The notes below the pieces were generated by a model that was not told the origin of the DNA, made no database searches, and worked only from the letters and a program-made list of their open reading frames with translations. DNA of 64,000 bases from Nereida sp. MMG025 (GTDB lineage: Bacteria > Pseudomonadota > Alphaproteobacteria > Rhodobacterales > Rhodobacteraceae): assembly GCF_021654165.1 (NCBI RefSeq), contig NZ_JAKFZN010000002.1, forward strand, positions 425,001 to 489,000. The letters are read 5' to 3'. The translations under genes were made by a program, and so were the position numbers. How positions within the stretch are numbered: position 1 is the first letter of the stretch; each line of letters opens with the position of its first letter. This document shows, one piece after another, positions 17,312-26,867 of this stretch.

Positions 17312-18424
17312 GTGCTGGCGCGGTATAAACACGCAGTCTGTGCGGCGGCGCTCTGTTTGGTCTGTGCGGGCCCTGTTACGGGTGAAACCGCGCAAGAGGC
17401 GGCCTTTGCTGCGGCCCAACAGCTTTCTGATGCGACCGTTGCCTTGCAGCAGACCGAGGGCGCACGCGACCGCGTAAAGGCGCTGACCGAGGTGATCGAC
17501 GCCTTCGAGGCAGGTTTGGCTGCGATGCGCAATGGGGTGCGCAGTGCGGCATTGCGCGAACAGGCGATCCGGCGGGATCTTGAGGCCCGCAACGAGGAAT
17601 TGGCGGCACTTCTGGCGGTGATGCAAACGCTTGGTGCGGCGCAGGGTCCGCAGGTGCTGTTGCATCCGTCGGGGGCGTTGGGCACCGCGCGTGCGGGTAT
17701 GATGGTGGGCGATATATCGCCTGCCTTGCAAGCGCAGGCGGCTGCATTGCGTGCGCAGCTTGATGAGTTGCGCGATCTGCGTGTGCTGCAAGAAGACGCG
17801 ACAACGCGCATGCAGGCGGGGCTGGAAGGGGTGCAGGCCGCCCGCACAGCGCTGAGCCAAGCGATTTCACAACGCACAGATCGGCCACGCCGCTTTGTGG
17901 AAGATCCTGTGCGCATGGCGATTTTGCTGGATAGTGCGGAAACACTTGAAGCCTTCGCCTCTGGCCTGATTGAGGAAGGGGAGGAGTGGGCGCTGCCAGA
18001 GGGCGAGGCGCTGAAAGGCACGCTTTCGTTGCCTGTGCGCGGGGCGCTGCTGCGTGATTTCAACGATGCGGATGCGGCTGGCATTGTGCGTCCGGGATGG
18101 CTGATTGCGACAGAGCCGCGCGCAAAGGTGACGACGCCCACCGCGGCCACGGTGCGTTATCTGGGGCCGTTTTTGGACTACGGCAACGTGATTATTCTGG
18201 AACCTGCCGCAGATACCTTGCTGGTGTTGGCGGGGATGGGGCAGGTGTTTGGGTCGGTTGGTCAAATCTTGCAAGAAGGCGATGTCGTCGGTTTGATGGG
18301 CGGAACTGACGCGAATTTGAATGATCTGACGCAAGTCGGTGGCGTATCCCGATCAGAAACGCTTTATATAGAGATAAGACAGTTCGAAGAGCCCGTTGAT
18401 CCGAACGACTGGTTTGCAAGATGA
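17312..18424 (+). CDS. EnvC-like murein hydrolase activator
   Basis: A 370-residue protein with a signal peptide (LCLVCAGPVTGE) beginning at GTG 17312, with AAAGGG six bases upstream. Residues about 25-200 are a long Ala/Gln/Arg-rich coiled coil. The C-terminal domain is LytM/M23-like (GNVIILEPAADTLLVLAGM...VGQILQEGDVVGLMG...YIEIRQ), but the zinc ligands of active M23 enzymes (H-x-G-x-D, H-x-H) are absent, as in EnvC, which activates amidases rather than cutting peptidoglycan itself. It should act in the periplasm at cell division. Gene context between gpmI and ctpA supports the call. Confidence 0.88.
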   Translation: MLARYKHAVCAAALCLVCAGPVTGETAQEAAFAAAQQLSDATVALQQTEGARDRVKALTEVIDAFEAGLAAMRNGVRSAALREQAIRRDLEARNEELAALLAVMQTLGAAQGPQVLLHPSGALGTARAGMMVGDISPALQAQAAALRAQLDELRDLRVLQEDATTRMQAGLEGVQAARTALSQAISQRTDRPRRFVEDPVRMAILLDSAETLEAFASGLIEEGEEWALPEGEALKGTLSLPVRGALLRDFNDADAAGIVRPGWLIATEPRAKVTTPTAATVRYLGPFLDYGNVIILEPAADTLLVLAGMGQVFGSVGQILQEGDVVGLMGGTDANLNDLTQVGGVSRSETLYIEIRQFEEPVDPNDWFAR

Positions 18425-18461
18425 CAAGGCCCCACCACGTTGGGGACAGGAGAGGTAGAGA

Positions 18462-19793
18462 ATGAAGAAATTGATGATGGCCGCCGCGGTTGGCACCCTG
18501 TCGAGCGTGATTTTGACGACACAGGTGGCAGGCCCGCTTTTGGCGCAAGAGAATAACCGCAACACCAATGTGTATCAGCAGCTTGATCTGTTTGGAGACA
18601 TCTTCGAGCGGATCCGCAGCCAATATGTTGAAGAGGTCGATGAAGGCGAATTGATTGAAGCTGCGATCAACGGGATGTTGACCTCGCTTGATCCGCACTC
18701 AAGCTATCTACCACCTGAGGATGCCCAAGCGATGCAGGTGCAGACCCGTGGGGAATTTGGCGGTTTGGGCATTGAGGTGACCCAAGAGGAAGGCTTTGTT
18801 AAAGTTGTGGCGCCGATGGATGGCACCCCTGCCGAGCAAGCAGGCGTTCTGGCGGGTGACTTTATCACCCATGTGGACGGCGAAAGCCTTCTGGGTCTGA
18901 CGCTTGACGAAGCTGTAGATCTGATGCGCGGGCCTTTGGGTTCGGAAATCATTGTGACCATTGTGCGCGAAGATGCCGAAGAACCGTTTGATGTGTCGAT
19001 CATTCGCGACACCATCAAACTGACAGCCGTGCGCGCCCGCACCGAAGGCGAGACCGTTGTCTTGCGTGTGAGCACCTTCAACGATCAGACCTATCCGAAC
19101 CTCAAAGACGGGCTGGACGAACAGATCGAAGAAGCAGGTGGATTGGACAACATCAACGGTGTTGTGCTGGATTTGCGCAACAACCCTGGCGGTCTTTTGA
19201 CGCAATCCATCCGCGTGTCGGATGCGTTTTTGGAGGAAGGCGAGATCGTTTCGACCCGTGGGCGCAACCCTGCGGACGGAGATCGTTTCAATGCAACACC
19301 CGGCGATTTGATTGATGGCAAGCCTTTGGTTGTGTTGATCAACGGGGGGTCGGCCTCTGCGTCTGAAATCGTTGCAGGTGCCCTGCAGGACCATCGCCGC
19401 GCGATTGTGATCGGGACCAAAAGCTTTGGTAAAGGATCGGTCCAAACCGTGATGCGGATGCGTGGGGACGGGGCGGTGCGCCTGACGACTGCGCGGTATT
19501 ACACACCATCGGGCCGTTCGATTCAGGCGCTTGGCGTATCGCCCGACATCATTGTGGAACAGCCGCGCCCTGCGCCGCCCACCGAGGAGGACGAGGAAGA
19601 GCGCGCACCCCGCACAGAAGCTGACCTGCGCGGAAGTCTGAACAACGACAGTCTGACCGAAGATGAAATCCAACAGATCGAAGATGACCGCGCCCGCGCC
19701 GAAGCGGCGGCTGATCTGCGTGAAGAGGATTACCAACTGGCCTACGCCATTGATATCCTCAAAGGGTTGAATGCGCTTGGCCCGCAGGATTGA
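18462..19793 (+). CDS. ctpA: C-terminal processing peptidase (S41)
   Basis: A 443-residue periplasmic serine protease with a signal peptide (MKKLMMAAAVGT...LLAQ). The domain order is the S41 N-terminal segment (LTSLDPHSSYL), a PDZ domain (GGLGIEVTQEEGFVKVVAP...GDFITHVDG) and the protease core. The catalytic Ser lies in GGSASASEIVAGALQDH and the catalytic Lys in GTKSFGKGSVQ. CtpA-type enzymes trim C-termini of envelope proteins and control peptidoglycan hydrolases. It fits with the upstream envC-like gene. The acidic tail (EEDEEERAPR) is ordinary for alphaproteobacterial members. Confidence 0.96.
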   Translation: MKKLMMAAAVGTLSSVILTTQVAGPLLAQENNRNTNVYQQLDLFGDIFERIRSQYVEEVDEGELIEAAINGMLTSLDPHSSYLPPEDAQAMQVQTRGEFGGLGIEVTQEEGFVKVVAPMDGTPAEQAGVLAGDFITHVDGESLLGLTLDEAVDLMRGPLGSEIIVTIVREDAEEPFDVSIIRDTIKLTAVRARTEGETVVLRVSTFNDQTYPNLKDGLDEQIEEAGGLDNINGVVLDLRNNPGGLLTQSIRVSDAFLEEGEIVSTRGRNPADGDRFNATPGDLIDGKPLVVLINGGSASASEIVAGALQDHRRAIVIGTKSFGKGSVQTVMRMRGDGAVRLTTARYYTPSGRSIQALGVSPDIIVEQPRPAPPTEEDEEERAPRTEADLRGSLNNDSLTEDEIQQIEDDRARAEAAADLREEDYQLAYAIDILKGLNALGPQD

Positions 19794-19814
19794 TCCTTGA
19801 TCATTGAATAACGT

Positions 19815-19850
19815 AAAGGGCGGTGACTGCATGTGCAGCGCCGCCCTTTT
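19815..19850 (+). terminator. Terminator of gpmI-envC-ctpA
   Basis: AAAGGGCGG at 19815-19823 pairs with CCGCCCTTT at 19841-19849; an inner stem CTGCA/TGCAG (19827-19838) stacks inside. The sequence runs into TTTT. It lies 22 bases after ctpA and before the rppH ribosome-binding site (GGAGA). Confidence 0.8.
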
Positions 19851-19868
19851 GCATTGGAGAGCCCAGAT

Positions 19869-20354
19869 ATGCTGACCGCTGAACAGATCGCCAAATTGCC
19901 CTATCGTCCCAACGTGGGTGTGATGTTGGTAAACCGTGACAACAAGGTTTTCATGGCGCAGCGTTTGGACCGCGATTATGACGCGTGGCAAATGCCCCAA
20001 GGCGGTATCGACAAAGGCGAAAACCCCCGTGCAGCGGCTTTACGGGAGTTAGAGGAAGAGACGGGGGTCACGCCTGATCTGGTCGAAATCATCGCCGAAA
20101 CAGAGGGCTGGATTCCCTATGAACTGCCCCATGATCTGATCCCCAAGTTGTGGAAGGGCAAATTCCGCGGCCAAGAACAAAAATGGTATCTGATGCGATT
20201 TTTGGGGGACGACGATCACGTTAATATCGAAACCGAAGAGCCGGAGTTTTCGCGTTGGACGTGGATGCCCGTTGATAAAGTGCAGGACGCAATCGTGCCG
20301 TTCAAGGCAGACGCCTACGCAGAGGTGCTGCGTCAGTTGGGGCCGCACTTATGA
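19869..20354 (+). CDS. rppH: RNA pyrophosphohydrolase
   Basis: A 161-residue Nudix hydrolase that removes pyrophosphate from the 5' triphosphate end of mRNAs and starts their decay. ATG 19869 ([20 protein letters not shown]) is preferred to one 12 codons earlier, because the R-P-N-V-G-V-M-L-x-N start is the family pattern. The Nudix box is present ([20 protein letters not shown]). W-Q-M-P-Q-G-G precedes it, as in RppH/NudH. The stop overlaps the ATG of the next gene (ATGA), so the two are translationally coupled. Confidence 0.95.
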   Translation: MLTAEQIAKLPYRPNVGVMLVNRDNKVFMAQRLDRDYDAWQMPQGGIDKGENPRAAALRELEEETGVTPDLVEIIAETEGWIPYELPHDLIPKLWKGKFRGQEQKWYLMRFLGDDDHVNIETEEPEFSRWTWMPVDKVQDAIVPFKADAYAEVLRQLGPHL

Positions 20355-20842
20355 TCCGCGCGGTCGCGTTTCTGTGTGCGCTTGTGGTTAGCGAGCCTGC
20401 GTTTGCCTTGAGTTGCCTGCGCCCGGATGTCGCCCGCAGTTATCAGGCGGCGGCGTCCTCTGCCGATCAATATGTGATTTTGCTTGGAACCTTTGCGATG
20501 GACCGCAAGGCGTTGCAGCCCAAACAGTTGCGCGACCCCAATAAGGCAAAATCAGTCACTGTTTCGGCGCAATTCAGTGGAAAATTCCTGAGCCGTGAAG
20601 GTTTTGTAAAGGACTGGGCTGGATCTGTGCAGGTGACGTCCGAGTGTTTTGGCTCTTGGTGCGCGGGCGCACCTGCCGCAGGGCAAATGCTGGCATTTGT
20701 TGAAAAGACAGATGATGGGTATGCGCTAAAACTCAGCCCATGCGGGGGCTTTGCCTTCGCCAACCCGTCGCCCGCCATGCTTGATGTGGTAAAAAGCTGT
20801 CACAGTGGCGGGCCATGTGTCCCCGACATTGCTTTGCGTTAG
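20351..20842 (+). CDS. Secreted cysteine-containing protein of unknown function
   Basis: A 163-residue protein with a signal peptide cleaved near residue 20 (VSEPAFALS). The mature protein has six cysteines ([34 protein letters not shown]), suggesting disulfides in the periplasm. I do not recognise the family. Its ATG overlaps the rppH stop by four bases, so it is probably expressed with rppH. Confidence 0.75.
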   Translation: MIRAVAFLCALVVSEPAFALSCLRPDVARSYQAAASSADQYVILLGTFAMDRKALQPKQLRDPNKAKSVTVSAQFSGKFLSREGFVKDWAGSVQVTSECFGSWCAGAPAAGQMLAFVEKTDDGYALKLSPCGGFAFANPSPAMLDVVKSCHSGGPCVPDIALR

Positions 20843-20882
20843 ACGGCTTTCTAATTTCAAGCAGCTCGGATAAAGCAGAGGC

Positions 20883-21734
20883 ATGACAAAGAACAAACTT
20901 GATACCCGATCCATCGGCCTCGATGTTGGCGTAAAGCTGATGCAGTGGCTGACGGGAACGGAAAACCTGCATTACGGTCTGTGGACGGGCATTGACGTGA
21001 ACGCAGGCAATGTGGGACGGGCGCAAACCGCCTATACGGATAAGTTGTTTGAACGGTTGCCCAAAGGCAAGCTGCGCATTCTGGACATTGGTGGTGGCGC
21101 TGGCGTCACGGCTGGCAAATTGTTGGCGCTTGGTCATTCGGTTGAGATCGTCGTGCCGTCAGAGGTTTTGGCCGAACGGTGCCGTGCCAATGCAGTTGGG
21201 GCCACGGTTTATGTGATGGGCTTTGAGGATTTTCAAAGCGACCACACATTTGATCTGTGCCTGTTTTCAGAGAGTTTTCAGTATATCGACATGGGCGTCA
21301 GCCTGCCGAAATGCGTCTCTATGCTTGGGCAAAACGGTCAAATCCTGATTGCGGATTGTTTCCGGTCGGACGCGTTTGTGCATGAGGATCTGAACCCCAA
21401 AGTGGGGGGCGGACACCCTCTTTCGGATTTTGACCAGATCATCGAAAAACTGGGTCTGACCGAAGAGGGGCGCGAGGATATCACCGAGGCCGTCGCGCCA
21501 TCAGTCGATATCGAGCAGGAGTTGTTCAACGTGTTGGGCTTTGGCCTGACCCGCATTGGTGCGGAGCTTCAGGCCAAAAAGCCCCGCGCGCGGTGGATTT
21601 TGGACAAGGTCATCGGTTTGGTCATGAACGAGCGCAAGCGTAAACGGCTGGATTTGCGGTTGAATGGCAACCTGCGCACCGCGGAGGTTTTTTGCCATAA
21701 CAACCGCTACATCATCACGGTTTTGAAGCCCTAA
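20883..21734 (+). CDS. SAM-dependent methyltransferase
   Basis: A 283-residue class I methyltransferase. The SAM-binding motif I is LRILDIGGGAGVTAGKLLA (near residue 65), followed by the acidic loop and an FDLCLFSESFQYID segment that is motif IV-like. The N-terminal GLDVGVKLMQWLTGTENLHYGLW resembles small-molecule O/C-methyltransferases (UbiE or sarcosine/coclaurine methyltransferase-like). The substrate is unknown. Its stop shares four bases (CTAA) with the stop of the convergent transglycosylase gene. Confidence 0.82.
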   Translation: MTKNKLDTRSIGLDVGVKLMQWLTGTENLHYGLWTGIDVNAGNVGRAQTAYTDKLFERLPKGKLRILDIGGGAGVTAGKLLALGHSVEIVVPSEVLAERCRANAVGATVYVMGFEDFQSDHTFDLCLFSESFQYIDMGVSLPKCVSMLGQNGQILIADCFRSDAFVHEDLNPKVGGGHPLSDFDQIIEKLGLTEEGREDITEAVAPSVDIEQELFNVLGFGLTRIGAELQAKKPRARWILDKVIGLVMNERKRKRLDLRLNGNLRTAEVFCHNNRYIITVLKP

Positions 21735-23110
21735 CGCAGCTTGGACAGCACGGCCAACGAAGGATAGCCATCGGGTATCAACCCGACGCTGCGCTGATAG
21801 GCCCGCACGGCGTTGATCGTGTTGGGGCCGATTTTGCCATCAATGCCTTGGGTGCTGAAACCCGCCGCTGTCAAACGCTGCTGAAGTTCTTTGCGTTCGC
21901 TGAATTTCAAGGCGCGGTCGCTACGGGGCCAGTTCGCTTGAATTTTCGGTTTACCCTTCAGGCGGTCTGACAGATGCCCGACCCCGATCACATAGGCGTC
22001 AGCGGCGTTATAGCGTTCGATCACGCTGAAGTTTTTGAAGATCATAAACGCCGCACCCTGCGCACCCGCGGGCAAGAGAATTGAGGCGTTGCCAAAGTCA
22101 CGCACAGGTTCGCCATTCATATCGCGCACGCCAAGGCGCGCCCAATCGGATGGCATTTTTTTGATTTTACGGCTGGCTTGGGTGTAATCGAACCCACGGG
22201 GCAGTTTGACCTCAACACCCCACGGTTGTCCCTTCACCCATCCAAACCGATTGAGGTAGGCCGCCGTAGAGGCCAGCGCATCGGTAGGATCGTCCGACCA
22301 GATGTCGCGCTTGCCATCGCCCGTGAAATCCACTGCATAATCCAAATAGGACGTTGGCATAAACTGGGTGTGGCCCATCGCACCCGCCCAAGAGCCTTTC
22401 ATACCACGTGCGCTGACATCGCCATTTTCAAGGATTTTCAAAGCTGCGATCAGCTGTTCTTCGAAAAAGGCGCCACGCCGCCCGTCGAAGGCGAGTGTTG
22501 CCAAGGCCTCGATGGTATCCGTGTTTCCTTTGAAGCTGCCATAGGCGCTTTCCAGCCCCCAAACGGCGGCGACGACTTCTTTGTCTACGCCGTATCGCGC
22601 TTCGATTGCGTTAAGACTGCGGGCGTGTTTGCTGACAGCGTCCTTGCCATTTTTGACACGGCTGGCCGAAGCAGCGCTGTCCAGATACTCCCAGATTGTT
22701 TTGGTGAATTCTGATTGGTTGCGGTCCAGCTTGATGATCTGGGCGTCATAGGTCACACCATCAAATGCGCGGTCCAATGTGCGCTGCGAAATTCCTTTGC
22801 GTGCCGTGTCGCGTTTGAACGCTGCAATCCAGTTTTGAAAGCGCACGTTTGAGGCCGAAAGATCCGCTTGGGTCATGGCTGGAACCTCCTGTTGAACCTG
22901 GGCCACACGTGTCGGACGCATTTGCGGACGCAAGGACGCGCCATTGAGCAACTGTAGGGGGCTGGTCGTGCCCCGCGTTACAAGCGTTTGCGTTGGGGGT
23001 GTCTGGCTGGCACGGCCTTCGGGACGCAGCGATGTGGTGGGCGCATTGGCCCACACCGATGACGCCGTAAGACAGCCAAGGCTGACAAGGATTGTTAATG
23101 TTCTACGCAT
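21731..23110 (-). CDS. Lytic murein transglycosylase, MltB type, with peptidoglycan-binding domain
   Basis: A 459-residue periplasmic enzyme with a signal peptide (LTASSVWANAP). The catalytic region is MltB-like (family 3): the acid Glu lies in VWGLESAYGSFKGN, with GSWAGAMGHTQFMPTSYL after it. A C-terminal PG_binding_1 domain follows (QRLTAAGFSTQGIDGKIGPN). It cleaves the MurNAc-GlcNAc bond with formation of 1,6-anhydroMurNAc. A Pro/Thr-rich linker (residues 22-75) connects signal peptide and enzyme. Confidence 0.93.
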   Translation of the reverse strand: MRRTLTILVSLGCLTASSVWANAPTTSLRPEGRASQTPPTQTLVTRGTTSPLQLLNGASLRPQMRPTRVAQVQQEVPAMTQADLSASNVRFQNWIAAFKRDTARKGISQRTLDRAFDGVTYDAQIIKLDRNQSEFTKTIWEYLDSAASASRVKNGKDAVSKHARSLNAIEARYGVDKEVVAAVWGLESAYGSFKGNTDTIEALATLAFDGRRGAFFEEQLIAALKILENGDVSARGMKGSWAGAMGHTQFMPTSYLDYAVDFTGDGKRDIWSDDPTDALASTAAYLNRFGWVKGQPWGVEVKLPRGFDYTQASRKIKKMPSDWARLGVRDMNGEPVRDFGNASILLPAGAQGAAFMIFKNFSVIERYNAADAYVIGVGHLSDRLKGKPKIQANWPRSDRALKFSERKELQQRLTAAGFSTQGIDGKIGPNTINAVRAYQRSVGLIPDGYPSLAVLSKLR

Positions 23111-23184
23111 TTACCTGCTCGCATCGCGTTGTTTTTTCCAGTCTATACGTGATTGTTCGTGATTGCGAAACAAACGAATAGGTG

Positions 23185-23201
23185 AAAAAGCGCAAAAGCG
23201 C
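23185..23201 (-). terminator. Weak terminator after rnr
   Basis: Read on the minus strand, GCGC-TTTT-GCGC (23201-23190) is followed by TTTTT. The stem is only four pairs, so function is doubtful. It lies just after the rnr stop. Confidence 0.3.
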
Positions 23202-23202
23202 G

Positions 23203-25470
23203 TCAGGGTCTGCGGCTGCGCGTGACTTTGCGCTTTGCCTTCGCCGCTTTCTTGGCGGCATTGCGTGCTTTGGATTTAGGCGGTTTGCCGCGTCTTTGCC
23301 CGCCTTTGGAGGGGCCGCGCGCAATGCTTTGGCCTTCGACCGACAGCAACTCAAGCTCGATCCCACCGGTCATGGCGACTGCTTCGGCCAGACGCACTGT
23401 GACACGCTGGCCAAGGCCAAAGACGCGGCCACTGTCGCTGCCCATCAGCGTTTGGCTGTCGGCGTCATAGTTAAAGTATTCGCGGCCAATACTGCGCACA
23501 GGCACAAGGCCATCGGCGCCTGTTTCATCCAGTTTGATGAAGAGACCAAAGCGCGCCACGCCACTGATGCGCCCCGTGAATTCATTGCCCACACGTTCGC
23601 TCATGTAAGCGGCAAGATAGCGGTCGGTCGTGTCACGCTCTGCCAGCATGGAACGGCGTTCGGTGGTGCTGATTTGTTCGGCGGTCTCTTTGAGATTTTC
23701 GATATCCCAAGGGGATAACCCGTCGCGGCCCCACCCATGGGCGGTGATAAGCGCGCGGTGCACAATCAGGTCCGAATAGCGCCGAATTGGCGACGTAAAA
23801 TGCGCGTAGTTGCGCAGGGCCAGCCCGAAGTGACCAAAGTTTTCGGGGAAGTAGTAGGCCTGCTGCATGGACCGCAGCGTCGAGATGTTGATCAGCTCGG
23901 CAAATTCACCGCCTGCCGCATCGTTGAGCAATTTGTTGAGGTGACGGGTTTGCAAGACCTGCCCTTTAGCCATGTTAAAACCGCTGGCTTGGGCAGTCTC
24001 TCGCAGAGCCTCCAGTTTTTCGGGCTTGGGTTCTTCATGCACGCGGAAAAGTAATGGTTCCTTGCGGGCGATCAATTCTTCGGCGGCGGCGACATTGGCC
24101 AGCACCATGCATTCCTCGATCAGCTTATGTGCCTCCAGACGGTCTTTGAAGTTGACGGATTGCACCGTGCCGTCCTCGGCCAACTCAATGCGGCGTTCAG
24201 GCAGGTCCAGATCAAGGGGGCCGCGCCGTTTGCGCGCCTGTACCAATGCGTCATAGACCGCATAGAGCGGTTTGATAACGTCATCAAGAAACGGCGCTGT
24301 GCGATCGGTGATATGGCCATCCATCGCAGCTTGGACTTCTTCGTAGTGCAGGCTGGCGTGTGATTTCATTAACGCGCGGTGGAAGGTATGACGGATCTTT
24401 TCGCCACTGGCATCCAGCACCATTTCAACCGCGATACAGGCGCGCGGCACGCCTTCATGCAAGCTGCATAGATCGCCAGACAAGCGGTCGGGAAGCATAG
24501 GAACAACCCGGTCAGGGAAGTAGGTTGAGTTGCCGCGTTTGCGTGCCTCGCGGTCCAGTTCAGAGTTGGGTGTGACGTAGTGGGCGACATCCGCAATGGC
24601 CACCCACAGGATGTAGCCGCCCTGATTTTTCGGATCGGGATCGGCCATGGCAAAACAGGCGTCGTCGTGATCGCGGGCATCTGACGGGTCGATGGTGATA
24701 AGTGGCAGGTCGCGCAGATCAGTGCGTTTTCCAAGGGGGGCGGGTTTGTGGGCATCGGCCTCGGCCAGCACATCGGCGGGAAAGTCATCGGGGATGCCGT
24801 GTTGGTGGATGGCGATGAGCGATACGGCTTTGGGTGCTGTGGGATCGCCAAGGCGTGTGGTGATCCGCGCGCGCGGCAAACCCATGCGCGCCTTGGGGCC
24901 AGCGGCTTCGCCTTCCACCAATTCGCCGTCTTTGGCGCCACCTGTTGCATCAGACGCGACAGACCATTCGCGATCTTGCTTTTTGTCGATGGGCATGATG
25001 CGCCCGCCTTCGGCCGTTTTTTTGAAGATGCCAACAACTTTTGCGGCGGCTTGTCCGATGCGGCGGATCAGTTTGGCTTCGTATTGGTGATCGTCGTCGA
25101 TCACTTCGGTCAGGCGCGCAAGGATGCGGTCGCCCTCGCCAAGGGCAGGGTCAGCGGCGCGGGTGTTCAGCAGCACACGTGGCTCAACTCCTTCGCCCTG
25201 CCATTCGAGCGGTTGGGCATAAAGATCGCCATCCGCATTTGGCGCCAGAACCTTGAGGATCGAAACAGGAGGCAGTTTTTCGGGATCGGCGTAGGTGCGT
25301 TTGCGCTTTTGCAAATGACCATCTGCCTCAAGTTGCTTGAGCAGTTTTTTCAGGTCGATGCGGGCTGCACCTTTGATGCCGAAGGCGCGTGCGATATCGC
25401 GCTTGTTGGTTTTGGTCGGGTTGTCTTTGATCCAAACCAAAACTTCGTCGCGCGTGGGAAGGCGGCTCAT
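23203..25470 (-). CDS. rnr: Ribonuclease R
   Basis: A 755-residue processive 3'-5' exoribonuclease. The N-terminal winged-helix part ([22 protein letters not shown]) is followed by cold-shock OB folds, and the catalytic RNB domain has [16 protein letters not shown] with the metal-binding aspartates and the [12 protein letters not shown] segment. An S1 domain ([20 protein letters not shown]) and a basic Lys/Arg/Ala tail (RKVTRSRRP) follow, as usual in RNase R. It degrades structured RNA and takes part in tmRNA quality control. Its start overlaps the dapE stop by four bases (ATGA). Confidence 0.96.
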   Translation of the reverse strand: MSRLPTRDEVLVWIKDNPTKTNKRDIARAFGIKGAARIDLKKLLKQLEADGHLQKRKRTYADPEKLPPVSILKVLAPNADGDLYAQPLEWQGEGVEPRVLLNTRAADPALGEGDRILARLTEVIDDDHQYEAKLIRRIGQAAAKVVGIFKKTAEGGRIMPIDKKQDREWSVASDATGGAKDGELVEGEAAGPKARMGLPRARITTRLGDPTAPKAVSLIAIHQHGIPDDFPADVLAEADAHKPAPLGKRTDLRDLPLITIDPSDARDHDDACFAMADPDPKNQGGYILWVAIADVAHYVTPNSELDREARKRGNSTYFPDRVVPMLPDRLSGDLCSLHEGVPRACIAVEMVLDASGEKIRHTFHRALMKSHASLHYEEVQAAMDGHITDRTAPFLDDVIKPLYAVYDALVQARKRRGPLDLDLPERRIELAEDGTVQSVNFKDRLEAHKLIEECMVLANVAAAEELIARKEPLLFRVHEEPKPEKLEALRETAQASGFNMAKGQVLQTRHLNKLLNDAAGGEFAELINISTLRSMQQAYYFPENFGHFGLALRNYAHFTSPIRRYSDLIVHRALITAHGWGRDGLSPWDIENLKETAEQISTTERRSMLAERDTTDRYLAAYMSERVGNEFTGRISGVARFGLFIKLDETGADGLVPVRSIGREYFNYDADSQTLMGSDSGRVFGLGQRVTVRLAEAVAMTGGIELELLSVEGQSIARGPSKGGQRRGKPPKSKARNAAKKAAKAKRKVTRSRRP

Positions 25471-26612
25471 GCGAAATAGTCCCGCAGGATGCGGCTGTAG
25501 ATGTTTTTAAGCTGGTGGATATGGGCCACTTCGACGTGTTCATCGACCTGGTGCATGGATTTTCCAACAAGGCCGAATTCGACGACAGGGCAGTGATTTT
25601 TGACAAACCTTGCATCAGATGTGCCACCTGATGTGGACATTTCGGGCACCCGATTTGTCTCGGCCTGCACGGCTGAACTGACGAGGGCCGACAGATCACC
25701 AGGCGGTGTGATGAAACTCTCGCCGCTGATTTTGATCTCTGTGTCGATCTGGACACCAAACTCTTCAGCTGCCTTCGCCGCTTCTTGGCGGAGCCAATCG
25801 CTGACGTCTGCGCCTGTGTGCAGATCATTAAAGCGAATGTTAACGGTGGCTTTGGTTTGCGCGGGGATGACGTTTGTGGCGGGGTTGCCTGTATCCAGTG
25901 TGACCACAGCAATGGTGGAGGCATCGAAGTGGTCGCTGCCTTGGTCAAGCTGGTGGCTGGCGATGCGGTCAATCATGCGGGCCAGGGCGGGAATGGGGTT
26001 GTTTGCGCGATGTGGATAAGCTGCGTGGCCTTGCTTGCCGGTCACGGTAAACCACGCGGTGAGAGATCCGCGCCGCCCGATCTTCATCATGTCACCCATT
26101 TCGTTGGGGCAGGTGGGCTCTCCGACCAAGCAGACAGACAGCTGTTCGCCTTCGGTGTCCATCCAGTCCAGCAAAGCGATGGTGCCGTCCACAGCGTCGC
26201 CTTCTTCATCGCCAGTGATGGCCAAGACGACCGATCCGTCGGGGGGTGTTTCGCGGACAAAATCAATCGCCGCCGCCGCAAAAGCTGCAACGCCCGATTT
26301 CATATCGGTTGTCCCGCGCCCATACATCACGCCATCAACGATTTCGGCACCAAACGGATCATGCGTCCAGTCATCAATGTTTCCAATGGGGACGACATCT
26401 GTGTGGCCGTTGAAGCCGAATGTGCGGCTGTGGCCTTTGGCGCCCCAACGCGCATACAGGTTGGCCACCTTGCCACGATCCACGCGCCAGCAAGTGAAGC
26501 CTGCATCCTCAAGCAAGGCCTGCAACAGGACCAGCGCACCACCTTCCGTAGGGGTAACTGATGCGCAGCGCACAAGATCAGCGGTCAGTTTTGCAGGGTC
26601 GATAGGTGTCAT
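25467..26612 (-). CDS. dapE: Succinyl-diaminopimelate desuccinylase
   Basis: A 381-residue M20 metallohydrolase making LL-diaminopimelate from its N-succinyl form, for lysine and peptidoglycan. ATG 26612 ([16 protein letters not shown]) fits the family; 26 upstream in-frame codons do not. Metal-binding motifs: GHTDVVPIG (His), [10 protein letters not shown] (Asp), TGDEEGDA (Glu-Glu), and the C-terminal SGGTSDARF. The companion succinylase dapD is 3 kb downstream on the same strand, so the two flank the Hint/channel pair. It is translationally coupled to rnr. Confidence 0.96.
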   Translation of the reverse strand: MTPIDPAKLTADLVRCASVTPTEGGALVLLQALLEDAGFTCWRVDRGKVANLYARWGAKGHSRTFGFNGHTDVVPIGNIDDWTHDPFGAEIVDGVMYGRGTTDMKSGVAAFAAAAIDFVRETPPDGSVVLAITGDEEGDAVDGTIALLDWMDTEGEQLSVCLVGEPTCPNEMGDMMKIGRRGSLTAWFTVTGKQGHAAYPHRANNPIPALARMIDRIASHQLDQGSDHFDASTIAVVTLDTGNPATNVIPAQTKATVNIRFNDLHTGADVSDWLRQEAAKAAEEFGVQIDTEIKISGESFITPPGDLSALVSSAVQAETNRVPEMSTSGGTSDARFVKNHCPVVEFGLVGKSMHQVDEHVEVAHIHQLKNIYSRILRDYFA

Positions 26613-26718
26613 TGCGGCATACCTTGTGGTTTGGCCCTTCCTTGCTACCGTTGGTTGGGTGCGGATGCAAATGGGCAACAATACGTTCAAAGTGGGTTAA
26701 CACAGCGCCCTTTCTGCG

Positions 26719-26733
26719 GTAACTTATTGTTAA
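26719..26733 (+). promoter_or_regulatory. CtrA-like site upstream of the Hint gene
   Basis: GTAA-CTTATTG-TTAA matches the CtrA pattern TTAA-N7-TTAA at seven of eight positions. It lies 135 bases before the Hint-protein start. Another TTAA is at 26697-26700. In alphaproteobacteria CtrA regulates cell-cycle, motility and surface genes. AT-rich half sites are frequent, so confidence is low. Confidence 0.3.
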
Positions 26734-26867
26734 TAAACAAACCCGAGGCAGGGTAGAGCAGGATAAAGACCGCAAAGCGGCGTATCCGATACATCAAAAA
26801 GAGAACCGTTTTGGCAAAAACGGGTCTGGCTGGTGTCTGCATGTCTCGAAGTGTGAGGGCAGTGCAG

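Noticed and set aside
15821-17860. A 679-residue minus-strand open frame covering gpmI and part of envC.
   Set aside because: It is the antisense of two well-supported genes; its Arg/His/Cys-rich composition shows no domain and no conserved motif.
18708-20000. A 430-residue minus-strand frame over ctpA and rppH.
   Set aside because: Antisense shadow of two clear genes.
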